DNA of 64,000 nucleotides. Source: Stratiolaelaps scimitus (lineage: Eukaryota > Arthropoda > Arachnida > Mesostigmata > Laelapidae). Positions within the stretch are counted from its first letter, which is position 1, and each line of letters begins with the position of its first letter. This document shows, one piece after another, positions 21,125 through 33,100 of this stretch. Position numbers and translations under genes: made by a program. The stretch covers positions 13,206,001 through 13,270,000 of the forward strand of contig JABWDB010000004.1 of the NCBI GenBank assembly GCA_019614645.1, in the 5' to 3' direction. The notes under the pieces were generated by a model, which was given only the letters and a program-made list of their open reading frames with translations, made no database searches and was not told the origin of the DNA.

Positions 21125-24100
21125 GTATGAACCGACAGCGCACCCTACATATCGTAACTTTTCTATGCCAATTAGGCATAGCATAGTTGTTCGAGGTATA
21201 CATGCTGCGACTGTACGAAATCTATTTATCTCGAACCTCTGCTCGTGCCTACTGTAGAGATGTGTTCAAGATGTGTCTCTTTGCTTCACGAGCTGAAATG
21301 ATACCTCTTAAAGGGTTCTGTTATAAGCGACACCCAATATTGGACTTAAGTCTGTACACAAACCGAGACTGACTTCGATGGTTCGTTGAGTGCCAGTATT
21401 ATAAAACGTATTCGATATGGAAAAATATCACACCTAGTGATTGGGTACACTGCAATTTAAGGTATTGTCTGCATATTTATTCGTGTGCTGTAACCGTGGT
21501 CGGTGGTTCGTTGCTAAATAATGCCTGAAGTAGATGGCGGCCGGCCACTGACTTCGACACCTATTGATGTTTTAGGTGCAAGAAAGGGGCCCTCCGCGTC
21601 TAGTGTGACGAGCACACTCAGCGAAACAGACGCAACCTATCCGACCGGCAAGGATCGCGAGGGTACAAGATACGCGAAGGATATTAAGGACGACAGAAAG
21701 GGCCTGAAAGGACCGAGTGATTCCAAGATTGAGCGAAGGGCCTCGTCTGCAGGACCAGGGGATGACAAGGACGGCATAGGAGCAGCGAAAGGCGAACAGG
21801 TTCCGAAAAGCCCGAGCGCTGAGGGCAGAAGCCCAAAAGTTAAGGACGGCAAGTTGCGCCCGAAGGGGAAAGCGCCGTGTCCCAAGGCCGGCAAGGGCAA
21901 AGTCAAGGGCAAGGATCAGAGAAGTCCCAAAGTAGCTTCAGACGCCAAAGAAGGAGGTAAACATTACATACGGCTGATAGTCCTCTGTACTCGATAAATA
22001 TTCTATAGGTTTGTTCTGGTTTACAGAACTTGTGTACTATTGTGATAGTCGCGAAAAGGATGACTAGAGATATCATTGCCGTGATCTTAATTTGCAGAGC
22101 GCTGTCAGGTGTCAGATTGCGCTGTTCTGCAAGCAATATATTGCAGACAATTTTAATGCGTGATCATGGATAAATCCAGATTTGCGTTATAATGAATTGC
22201 ATTTGCAGAGTGCCGCAGCAAGCATGAAGGTTTAGTATAGCATCACCAAGCTGGCCGGTGTTCGAGCAGGTGGAAAAACAATTTGAATACAACTTTTCAC
22301 CCAGTGTGGTTGTATAGTTTCCTTTCGGACAAAACCTCAGTTTGAGGACTAATATTGGATCTATAACTCGGTAACGAATAAGATGTAAATGTGATTATAC
22401 ATATTTTGCCATCTTGTCCAATAAGACGATTTTGTTTCTTCACTAATCTGATGACCGTGAACTAGTTGTAAAACTTGAACCTTAGCAAACGCTTTTGGTT
22501 AAGGGTGAGCGACTATCGACTAGACGAATCAACGGTTTGTTTCAACTGGCGCCAAAACAGATTTGTTTCATTTCCGCTTAGCATTCGAAGCGCCAAATCA
22601 TGAGGGGCCCTAAATTAAAATCCTGAGCACCAACCACCAACCCGAGTCACAGCCGAGTGTTTTCGGATGACTTGCATTTTTTGAGAGGCCTCTGGAACTT
22701 TCATGTATGTGTGGGCCATACTGCTTTAGGCGACGCGGGCGACCCATTTCAAATACATAGTACGTTCTGAGAGAGAATTGTAGCGGTATACACACGCTGG
22801 TCGAGAGTAACTGCTCGCGTGGGTTGACATTGAGAACTTTAATACCACTGAGTCTCATCTGCGAACCCTACTATTCGGTGCCCAAGGCGAAACGTCACTG
22901 CGCACGCTATCACCGCCGCGCGCTGGTTACTATTTATAGTATCTGACAATATTCTGTGGCATGTTATCTCAGAAGAGAAATGAACAAAAAATACAAGGAA
23001 CAGTCCGGACTGGACCTTCTTTGACGGAGTAGCATTTTCGATTTGTTTACTCCCTACACGTGGATACTATGTATGTGCAGATAATATTGCACACATGTTT
23101 TGAAGCTGTTTGAATCGTTTAACTTTTCATTCAGACTGACGGTTATTGATGGATCCGCAGTGATACAATGCTTGTTCTCCTAAAAATAAGAGTAATAATT
23201 GTAGATGGGCCAGATGGATTTCCTGCATCCCAAAGTTCACGCGCGGATTCATTGGCAGGTTCGGCTTCGAGCTTCAGCTCGGGCAGCGCATCGGACGTTA
23301 TGGCCGAGACGCCGATACAAAAAGCGCGGGCGCCACCTGAACTGAAGAAGGATCGAAAAAGTGGTAAGTACTAATTTGCATATGCTCGTGCTATTTGGCC
23401 TACGCGTTATATTTTTTCAATTTGTTACTTGTGCAACTGGTGTTATCTCAAGAAAATAACTTATTTCGTAAGTCTAGGTTCTACCCTGGGCGAGCTTTGT
23501 TAAGTCTATAAAAGTTGTAGGAATAGTATGGTGGTTGTTTTTATGCAATGCCGCTTGAAATCGCTTTTGGACTATCACTAAAATATATGTGAAGAAAATG
23601 TCCAGCCGCAATTGTGCGGGACGCACAATTGCGAAGAACTCGAAATAGGATTTAGCCATCTGAGCAATGAAACAGACAGGGTAGTGTCGCAAGTTCTCTA
23701 GTAATTCAATTGAAATAGAATTAAAGACACCCAAATATATGAACCATGAAGATCTGCCAGCCTTTAAAGGACCTCGTCGTCAGTTTTATAATGGCACCCT
23801 GCGTGCATGGTCCAAGGTTCTAAGTGAGGTATACATAGTCCCGCATTCTCTGGGGCATAGATACGCTCGTGAGGTGTACATTAATATGACAATCTTGGTA
23901 CAACCAAGATTGTTACCTACGTCTAACCACAATGTCAATGGCATCCGACATCGTGTGTAAGCTAGAACGAGCTGCTTGCCGGAATGAGCTCTACTCTGAA
24001 ATTAGCGGTTGGCACCTTGATTTTTTTTCTTTGCTGGAATTCGGTGAAGCTATCAAGCACAAGACGTTTGTTAAGTTGTCGGCACCACGAGATCTCTGTA

Positions 24101-27100
24101 TGTCAATAGAACTGACTTGGTAGATATTCAGGAAGGTTCTTCGCTTTGAAATCACTCGTTTTTGTGCTCCTTTATTATTACTTATATTTTAGGCGATCGA
24201 AAACGAATCTATTACAGAACGACTTCTCTGTATTGTTGTCTATTCGCGAATAGAATATAATATAACACGGTGTCTTTACTGCAGTTAAGGCAGCCCGGCC
24301 AGGCGAAAGTCTCGTCAGCTCAGGGTCGTCATCTTCCGCGAGCTCTGAGGGTACACCTGAAAAGGGAGGACCTCAAGCCGTTAAAGATAAGGATCGGCGT
24401 GGGAAAGCCGGTGAGAGATACGTTTCATTTACAACAATTTCCAATTATTCATATTGAAAATTTTTGTAAATCTCATTTATTGCTTGCATTTGCTTCTGTT
24501 TCTTGTTCGGAGACTTATGCCCCTTGCAAATTATCAATGCACCATATTGATAGCTCGTTGTCCTATTTTCGTGACCTTGCGCCTTTGCGTTTTGGCCGGC
24601 TACCAATTTCTTTATGCTGTCTTCGCCGCTGTCTCCGGTACAATTTTGAACCTAGGAAATTTAGGGAGTTTGTACGCCTAGACACATTGTTAGAGAAATT
24701 GGAATGAACTTTACACCATGCGGGCGATAGGGTGATAACAGTCCTCTGCAGAGTGGACTGAATTCATTGTTTGCAGATGTAGTAGTAATAGCAAGATAGG
24801 CGTTGTGTCGAGGAGGGTGAACGAGGTATCAATACTACTGCATATGCTAAACAACAGTGAAATAAACAGGCCTTTAGGCCATGGTGAATCGTTTATGTCC
24901 AGTGCCAGGTCGGCAGGACAAAACTTCAACCCTTTTTGGGTCAAGTTTTAGGACGATAATACGCTGGTGGACTATTTTGTTTGCCTCATAAGCAAACTAT
25001 CCTTGCCTAGACAATCGCTGGGAAACGAGTGGTCAGCCTTGTGTACGAAGTAGAGGATATGAGACGACTATACTGCTTGACCCCCTGGCATCTCGGCATT
25101 TAGTTAGCAACGCCATCCTAATGGAACCGTTGCTTTGCGAGATCCGTAGGTCACACGCTGCGCCTGCACTACAGTTAGTTTGTAGGGTTCTTGTGTACAC
25201 GAGTGTTACTTGTAGAACTGAGCCGTCAGGCATGACAATCCGTTACTGTTGGGGGTAATGGAACGAGAGAGTTGACGCAGATCCATACAACGCTATAACC
25301 TTAACAGGTTGCCTTAAGTTGAAATCGAAAAGGGTAGGCTTTATTTTTTATAGCAGGAATGGAGTTCTTTGTGAACTTCCAAGGGAATCTCGTATAGAGC
25401 TGCTTGAATACATGTTTACAGAATGAAATAACTAACCACTATATAAACCACCTAGAGTAATACATACATATTGATGTATGATATTCACGTGCGCAGGCCC
25501 CGGAGTTAGCTTTGTGACTGTCTGTTATGATAATTGCACAATTATAAGGTTATATGCCTTGATGACATGAGCGCAATTCTGTGGGGATATAGCTGCAATA
25601 CTATTAATCGAGTGTTATAAAAATAATCCACTTGTGGTTCAACGTCAGGGCCTTTGATAAAAACGCAGGCTTTGGCTAATACCATAACTATCGGTACAGC
25701 TTAGGTAGGGCTGCGGTCTTATAGGCTTAGTGTCGCCGCATATTTTTGTGGCTGGTGGCAAAACAAGTGGTATAACGGGTAATCCCTGCTTAAGTTATCG
25801 GCTCTTTTTAGTGAGCAGAAAATTGATTTCACTTCAATGTGGGAGAGTGAGGTCGACGTAAACATTCATACCTTGCGGCTCGACAATTCTGATGTATCCG
25901 AGGTATCGGGAAAGAGAAAGCAAGATGTAAACGATAAGGTGGAGAATGAAAAAGGCCAGCCCAATAAATCGATAAATTGGGAAGGCGAGGCAGTTTGGAT
26001 ATGCAGAGTACGCCGAGACTAACCCAACGTACCTGTTCCGTTGGACCTCACCGGCTCTCTCATCCTTTTTTGCTTAGATAAAATCAACATTTAAGAGCGA
26101 TCTGGGAGCGCTGATACTTCAGTGGCTTCATCACGGATTGGCGGCTTTACTACTTGTTTCGAAATCCCAAAATGGCGGAAACCCATCCCACTAGGACCGG
26201 AAACGGCCGCCGCCTGAATATTGCTTAAGCTCTCTAGAAATTGACAACTGCACATGATCTTGGCAGATGGTACATAAATGCGCATATGAAGGTTATACTC
26301 GAAATATGCAACGGCACGAATTGTTGATCTAGATGTTGAGCCAGCCGGCGTTTAAGATTACAGTGTAAAGTGCAGATTTCGGCAATTTAACTATTAGCCT
26401 GTTCTCCCGTGCCCTGTCCCTCCTCGACTTGATTGCCGTCTTTATCACACTTAGCTAAAAAATAGAGAAAATAAGTTTTTTAATGGCATACGGCACGTTA
26501 TATTAATGATTTTATAACAATCTCTCAAACAGCCCGCCTTCAACAAAAGTAAATGACATTTAGTATCGTTCTTGGCGTTATTAATGAAGTAGCAGGCCAG
26601 CCCGTCTCGAGCAGTGGGGAATCGCCCTTACTGGACTCAGGAAGCGACGGGAGAGAAAAACCGAGAAAGCCACTAACGGGACGCATGGCTAAGATTCCGG
26701 AACCGGCCGGTAAACCAAAAAAGCTGGATCGAGAGAGCAAGACGGACAAATCGAAACCAGCTCCTGACAAAAAATCACTGGATGGAGCAAAGGATAAAGC
26801 AGAAAAAAAGTCAGACAGAGGTGATAAGTCGGAGACGGAAAAAACCGGCTTGTATAGATCGGAGCGGACGAGCACATCGAATATATCCGAAACGCAGAGC
26901 CGAGCTGATAAGTCGGCGTCAGACCGAGACAGCAGTCTTCGCAGAGACAAAACGGACCGATTGGTTGAGCTAAACAAGGACGTATCGGGCCGTGCTGGTA
27001 AGCTGAGCAAGGGAAGGTCGGATCGCTCCAGTAGACCGGAGAAGGATAGTAGATCGAGAAGTTCCGCCGCCTCAGATATGTCGGAGACACCGATCGGCAA

Positions 27101-30100
27101 GCAGGATAAGAAAAAACCAGACCGTTCCAGCAAGTTTGACGAGAAAAAGCTTGATTCAGCAGGGCAGCTGGGCAAAGGAAGCCCTGATCAAGCCGCCCAC
27201 TTGGATAAGAAAAAGCCTGATGGTTCAGATAGATCGAGAACATCCAAAACATCCAGCAGCATGTCTAGGGCGTCAAGTGGAGTTGATAGGCCGGGAAAGA
27301 CAGATCGAGGCGCCGAAGCGCGACAACCAGACCGAATCTATAAACCAGATGAAAAAAAGACGGAGGAAGCCTCTAGGTTAGGAAAAGACAAGGCTGATCA
27401 GTCAGTCAAATCTGACAGCTCTACTAGTTCATTTGTGTCAGCAACACCGAGCAGAGCTGACGAGAGAAATAAGAAAAAGCCTGAACGAACCGTTAAACCA
27501 GCAAAGGATAAGTCTGAACTCTCGGATAGATCGGGAACCTCCACAACCTCGGACACGTTTAAGACGCCGATCCGGGCTGATCGATCAGAGAAGGAAAAGT
27601 CTGATCGAACCGGAAAGTTGAAAAAGGAGAAGCTAGGCCGAACCGGTAAACTAGAGGAGAAAAAGCCCGATGGAACCGGTAAGTTTGACACGGTGAAAGC
27701 TAGTTCTTCAGATAGATCTGGGACGTCCAGCGACTCATCCGTAACGCCGACACGGACTGACGAGTACGACAAGAAGCAGGAACGAGCCGGTAAGCCTCAA
27801 AAAGATGTGCCAGGTCAAGCTACAAAATTAGAAAAAGAAGAAACGGAGAGACCCGGCAAGCCGGGAAAGCATCGTGGTTCAGATATGTCGGAAACACCTA
27901 CCAGCTCCAGGATGTCCAAAACCTCGAGTCATCATGACAACTTAGGCAGCCGAATCAGTGAAGCGGGAACTGGAAAGCCGAGCGGGACCGGCAAACCGGG
28001 ACAGGAAAAGCCGATCGGAACTGATAAGCCGGGAAAGGAAAAGCCGATCGAGGCCGGTAAACCGGGAAAGGATAAGCCGATCGGGACCGGTAAACCGGAA
28101 GAGGATAAGCCGAGCAGGACCAGCAAACCGGGAGAGGAAAAGCCAATCGGAACCGATAAACCGGGACAGGAAAAGCCGATCGAGACCGGTAAACCGGGAC
28201 AGGAAAAGCCGATCGAGACCGGTAAACCGGGACAGGAAAAGCCGATTGGGACCGGTAAACCGGGACAGGAAAAGTCGATTGGGACCGGTAAACCGGGACA
28301 GGAAAAGTCGGTTGGGACCGGTAAACCGGGACAGGAAAAGTCGATTGGGACCGGTAAACCGGGACAGGAAAAGTCGATTGGGACCGGTAAACCGGGACAG
28401 GAAAAGTCGATTGGGACCGGTAAACCGGGACAGGAAAAGTCGATTGGGACCGGTAAACCGGGACAGGAAAAGCCGATTGGGACCGGTAAACCGGAAGAGA
28501 TGAGACAGGACAGGGTTTTAGCAGGCAAATCCAAAAAGGAAATGCCTGGCCGTTCGGACAAATCTGACAAATCGAAACGTTCAGAGATGCCGGAAACGCC
28601 GATCCGTGCGGACAAATCCCACCGCGCTAGTAAACCTAAAAAGGGGAAATCCAGCCAGTTAGATACATCGGGCCGTTCGGACGTATCTGATATGTCAGGG
28701 CACTCAGATGTCTGGAAAACGCCTAATGTGGAGGACGATATCGACGTGGACGAACCCCTGGGGAACGTTAGGAAAGGACAGAGGGGAAAGGATAAGCCAG
28801 CCGAAGAAGGAGCCAAAACTCTTCCAAAGGACTCAAGAAAGCCGGGAGCGCCTGGCGAGGAACCGAAATCGGAACCTCGCCAAATAACATCCGGAGTGTT
28901 CTCCGATCCCAATCTTAGATACTTCTTGAAGCCACGTGTTCCAGGCTGGCCACGTGCTTATTCTAGGGACGACAGCCCATCGTCTACGCGAAGTGGTCGC
29001 CGAGTGCCGAAAGTTGGTCAACCGAAAGGAGCCGGAATAGGACAGAGCGGTGTGTAGACATTCAATGGATACGACATTCGAGAGGAAATAACTATGGGAA
29101 AATTATGCATATTAATATTTTGTTAAAAGCCGCTGATGCGGCAAGCAAGCGTGGATGGCCGTGTTAGGTGTGGCGCAGGTATATATGGTAGGTGGCTGTT
29201 TTAGTCAGTAGTTGAGGAGGGCGGGGGTGTAGGGTAAATAAACGAGCGCTAGAGGACACAATGCTTCCATTAAACATGTTATCTATATTGAACGAATCAA
29301 TGATAATGGAGTGTGAACAAAGGCATTTTGAGTTGGGGAAATAAGGCCCGTCAAAATCCAATGATGCGTTTTGGTCACTGATGTCAACATAATCTAATTG
29401 CATATTGCCGGTTTCCCTAATAAGAGTAATAATAATTATTGTTGTTATAAGTTATACTATAAATATTCGTGCAAGAAATTTAATTGTGTTTGAGAAAACA
29501 CAGCTTTCCAAAAAGGGCTGCATTTCCCGTCGACGTGTTCTAGTAGGGCGTGCTAAGTTGAGAGCGCCTATTTCTTCCCGTACATGTACATGGTCGAAGT
29601 CGGGAATTCATCGAGGATTCGCTGAGGGGTACGGCCTATTAGTCCTGCGTGGCGTTCCGAGACGACGTAAATCGGATAAACACTCGACTGTGTTCACGTT
29701 GTGGCGTTATCCTGCTCCGGTTTTGCGATCATCAAGACATGGTCTGCAATAGTACTTGTCGTCTCTCCAACGGTGGCCAGCGGATGTGAGCCCAGTGCCT
29801 GAAATGATACATCATGCAATACCCACGTACGATTTCCTCCAAAGGTGGCCTCGTCTGAAGGTATCCACCTGAATGAGAAACGTTAATACCCACCAGGCGC
29901 ATATTACTTGCTCAATTTTACCTAACATCGAAGGGATCCTTAACGCTTCATTTCGCAAGGCGGCACTGGCTCTGATAATGTATTCGAAGGTGCACGGTAT
30001 TTGGTGTGTCCAAAATGTGTTTGACAATCTTCTCAACAAATTTCATGGTTTCGCAAGCAACGGACAGATAATGGAGAGTATGGCGCATTCGTGTTCGTAT

Positions 30101-33100
30101 TCCGCACGTTTTATGAACTATTATTTGTAACAATTCGTAACGATGTACTCGAGCAGGCTACAGATGTATCGAGCACACGCTTTGCATTCTACTCTGGCCG
30201 TTTACACTGACAGTCTACTGCGCGTTTTTTTCTGGAGTGCCTAGCACCCATTCGCCAACTGAGACATTCGTTCTACACCGCATTCTTGTACTCCCTCGTC
30301 AAGTTGCTCTCCCTTTTGCCTTTACCCGTTCTGGTTTATTTTTGGATCCATTTAGAAAGATCGCATGATCATCTCGTTCTACGCCTCCCAACGAATGTTA
30401 AGTAGTCTTTACACTAATTCTATTATAGAAGCGGATTTTCTAGAATGGCAGCTACTTCGTGAAAACTGGGTAAAAACGTAAAAATGGCCCCGGTAGGTCC
30501 TTGGAGTGAGACCCAAAGGTGGTTCGGAAGCCTGTCACACAGAGGAACAGGTGAAAGATACTAGTTCTGGGCCTTGTGCTTGAGTCATGCTTTCGGCTAA
30601 ATCCTCACTCAGCCTCTGACCCTTCGCGCCCCTATTAACACCTACTTGCTCACCAATAGCTCATGGCCAGTTGCCCGAACTGCTTCGGGGCCAATCCATA
30701 GAAACAACCTAAGCGATACCTCCGAAAAAAAAAGGTGCCGCTGAAATACTGTTGTCCTAACTCCATAGAGGTTCTATCGTTGTGTCTTCGTACTGGATCA
30801 CTTCGATGAAATATCTCACCAACCATTTGTGGACCAAGTAGTGATTGCAAGATGAATTCCTCTCGCTCTTTTTCCCTCGCGCTCTCATGCGACACTGTTA
30901 ACTACCTTCTGTTCTGCTGCGGTTTGTTTTGTTTCAAGTAGTTGTACTCGGGTAGGTATGGTTGACCCTGCGTATTTCGGTAGGTTAAATGAACTTTGGA
31001 ATTAGGAGAGTTCATTTTGAACAGTCATCTACGGCCTCCACGCTTAGCTTGTCGTATCCTTAGGTAGGCGGCGTTCATCGTTTGGGTAAGAGTGATTTAT
31101 AAACAAGTCAATGTGTAGAAAATGTGATACATATCGCTCGACATTTCCCTCTTTTAGACAGTGAATTGGCACGAGATCAGACGGAGCCAGGGAAACACCC
31201 GCCGAAATCACCTTCAGTTATGGGCACGCCTGTTCCGTTACAGAAAGCGGGAGATATCGCAGTAAAAAAAGAGGCAATTTCTTCGGACGACCGTGTACCG
31301 CAAAGGCCTGGTGGTGGGTGAACGTATTTCACGACTACTATTCTTTAATAGATATACGTATGAAGTAACAACAGTCCCTATTATTATGGGTGGATTTGTA
31401 AACTCGTCCACGTCATTGAACACCTCTCAAGAGCATGGGTGTCTAATGGGAACTTTATAATAGGAACTGTTGTATCGAGCGGATTAAATGTATCTTCTAA
31501 TTATATCTTATAAATTGTATCTCCTTGAATGATTAAGTGGCTGCAATAAGCCTACGTTTGATAGTCCCAGGGTAGATGCTTACGGCAGATGCGTATCGAA
31601 TTCTTATGGCAGAATTTCGTCACAGTGTGTTTCCACCAAATCAAAGCACGCTGCTAGTATATTCTAACACCGATTTTCTCACATCTGTCTCAGCAGCTTC
31701 GTCATTTAGCGTTAACTTTTCTCAGTTCTAACTGAATTCGCTATCCAATCTCCCTCGCTGATAGTCAGCGGTCTAAGAGACTTGAAGGGCTCCCTTGGCG
31801 GGATTAAGTCAGCCCGCTAGAAAGGGTCCCTTGCTTTTATCGGGTTATCGCGTACCTACGTGCCAGTTGTGGTATCTAGCATAGCACGGAGAACGTCATG
31901 TTGGTTGGCTTCCTTAGGTCGCGCGAGTTTGTGATGCAGTCAGCTGTCCATCCAACGATCGCCGATTTGGCGTCAAAGACGGAGTCGGTGAATACGCCGT
32001 CGCCACAACGTCAAAGACGCTCAGATCGTCATTTGCACACGGCTCTTGACAATTGAGATCCCTATTTTGTCTACTCAGCCGTCTCACAGTGTCATTTTTG
32101 GATGCTTAATGCCACACTAGGTGTTGGTATTATATGAATGTCTGACGAGATGTTTTTACCTCGCTCTGTCTACTATTATACTCGGCAGCATCGAGGCAGG
32201 GGTAAACCTACCCAGGCACAAAATATGGATGTTGAAAAGTACACACAATTTTTGTAGATATCATGTTCACAACTGTAAATCAATCTCGTCGAAATGAGTT
32301 GGCCATTTAACTGAAGTAACCGGAAATAGCAGGGTTTTTTCTTTTGTTTTGTAAATTTTAATTAATTAATGTTTCAGATTCCTTTGGGCAAACTTGGTCG
32401 GGGGAGTCGCAATTAAGGCAACGGTCGAGCAGTCCGAGCGACGCAAGCGGCTCCAGTTCTGGTAATTCTAGCTGACGTCTTGATCCTAATGAGTGTTAGA
32501 ATGCAAAGTCGAGTAAAGCAGATAAATTAAGGCCATACACATATGCTTTGGTGGATTAGTACTAAACAAGCTAACGACACCACATGCACTGGCTGTACCT
32601 GTGCTTTTCGTGAATAAATAAATAAAAAAATAATAAATAAAGAAATAAAAAAATAATAAATCTCGATGTCAGATTTATCAAGAGGTATCGAATTTGTGTG
32701 CAGAACATGCCATGCGACGAGTTCAACATTCCGAGTTGAGGAATCACCAGACCACTGTTCTTAAGCCCACGATTTTAGTCTCTGCTATCAGTACTTATAG
32801 CTACTGTTGAAGGTTGGCTAAATGCAGCAATCGTTGCCGAGGAACCCTATAACTTGCCCTGTTTAAAATCTTCCACTCATTGAGTTTCATTGATTTTCAC
32901 TCACCGGCCCGAGCCTCGCTTGCGCCTTGATCCCCACAACTTGCGGCGCAGTGGTGTGGATTAAGGTGGTAATCGAGCAGCGATACGAGTGAGCCGTTTG
33001 AACCGTTGTAGTTTGACATAGCGGAGTCCTCCGAAAGAAAACAAACATGTTTTAATTTGGTTAAGTTAAAATTGGCCTCCGCTTTTGCCGTCGTTTTCAG

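Noticed and set aside
22209..22229. 21-base micro-exon in phase 1 (CRSKHE)
   Set aside because: The splice sites and phase fit, but it is too short to distinguish from chance, and its composition differs from the other exons.
27958..28503. Second plus-strand open frame over the repeat array
   Set aside because: Same cause; the frame consistent with phase-1 splicing on both sides is the other one.
27932..28912. A 326-codon open frame antisense to exon 5
   Set aside because: It exists because the 33-base repeat is a multiple of three and free of stops in several frames. Its translation is a mirror of the repeat, and it has no independent signals.
29405..30133. Open frames on both strands in intron 5
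   Set aside because: No splice sites in phase 1, no family resemblance, and frames overlap on opposite strands.
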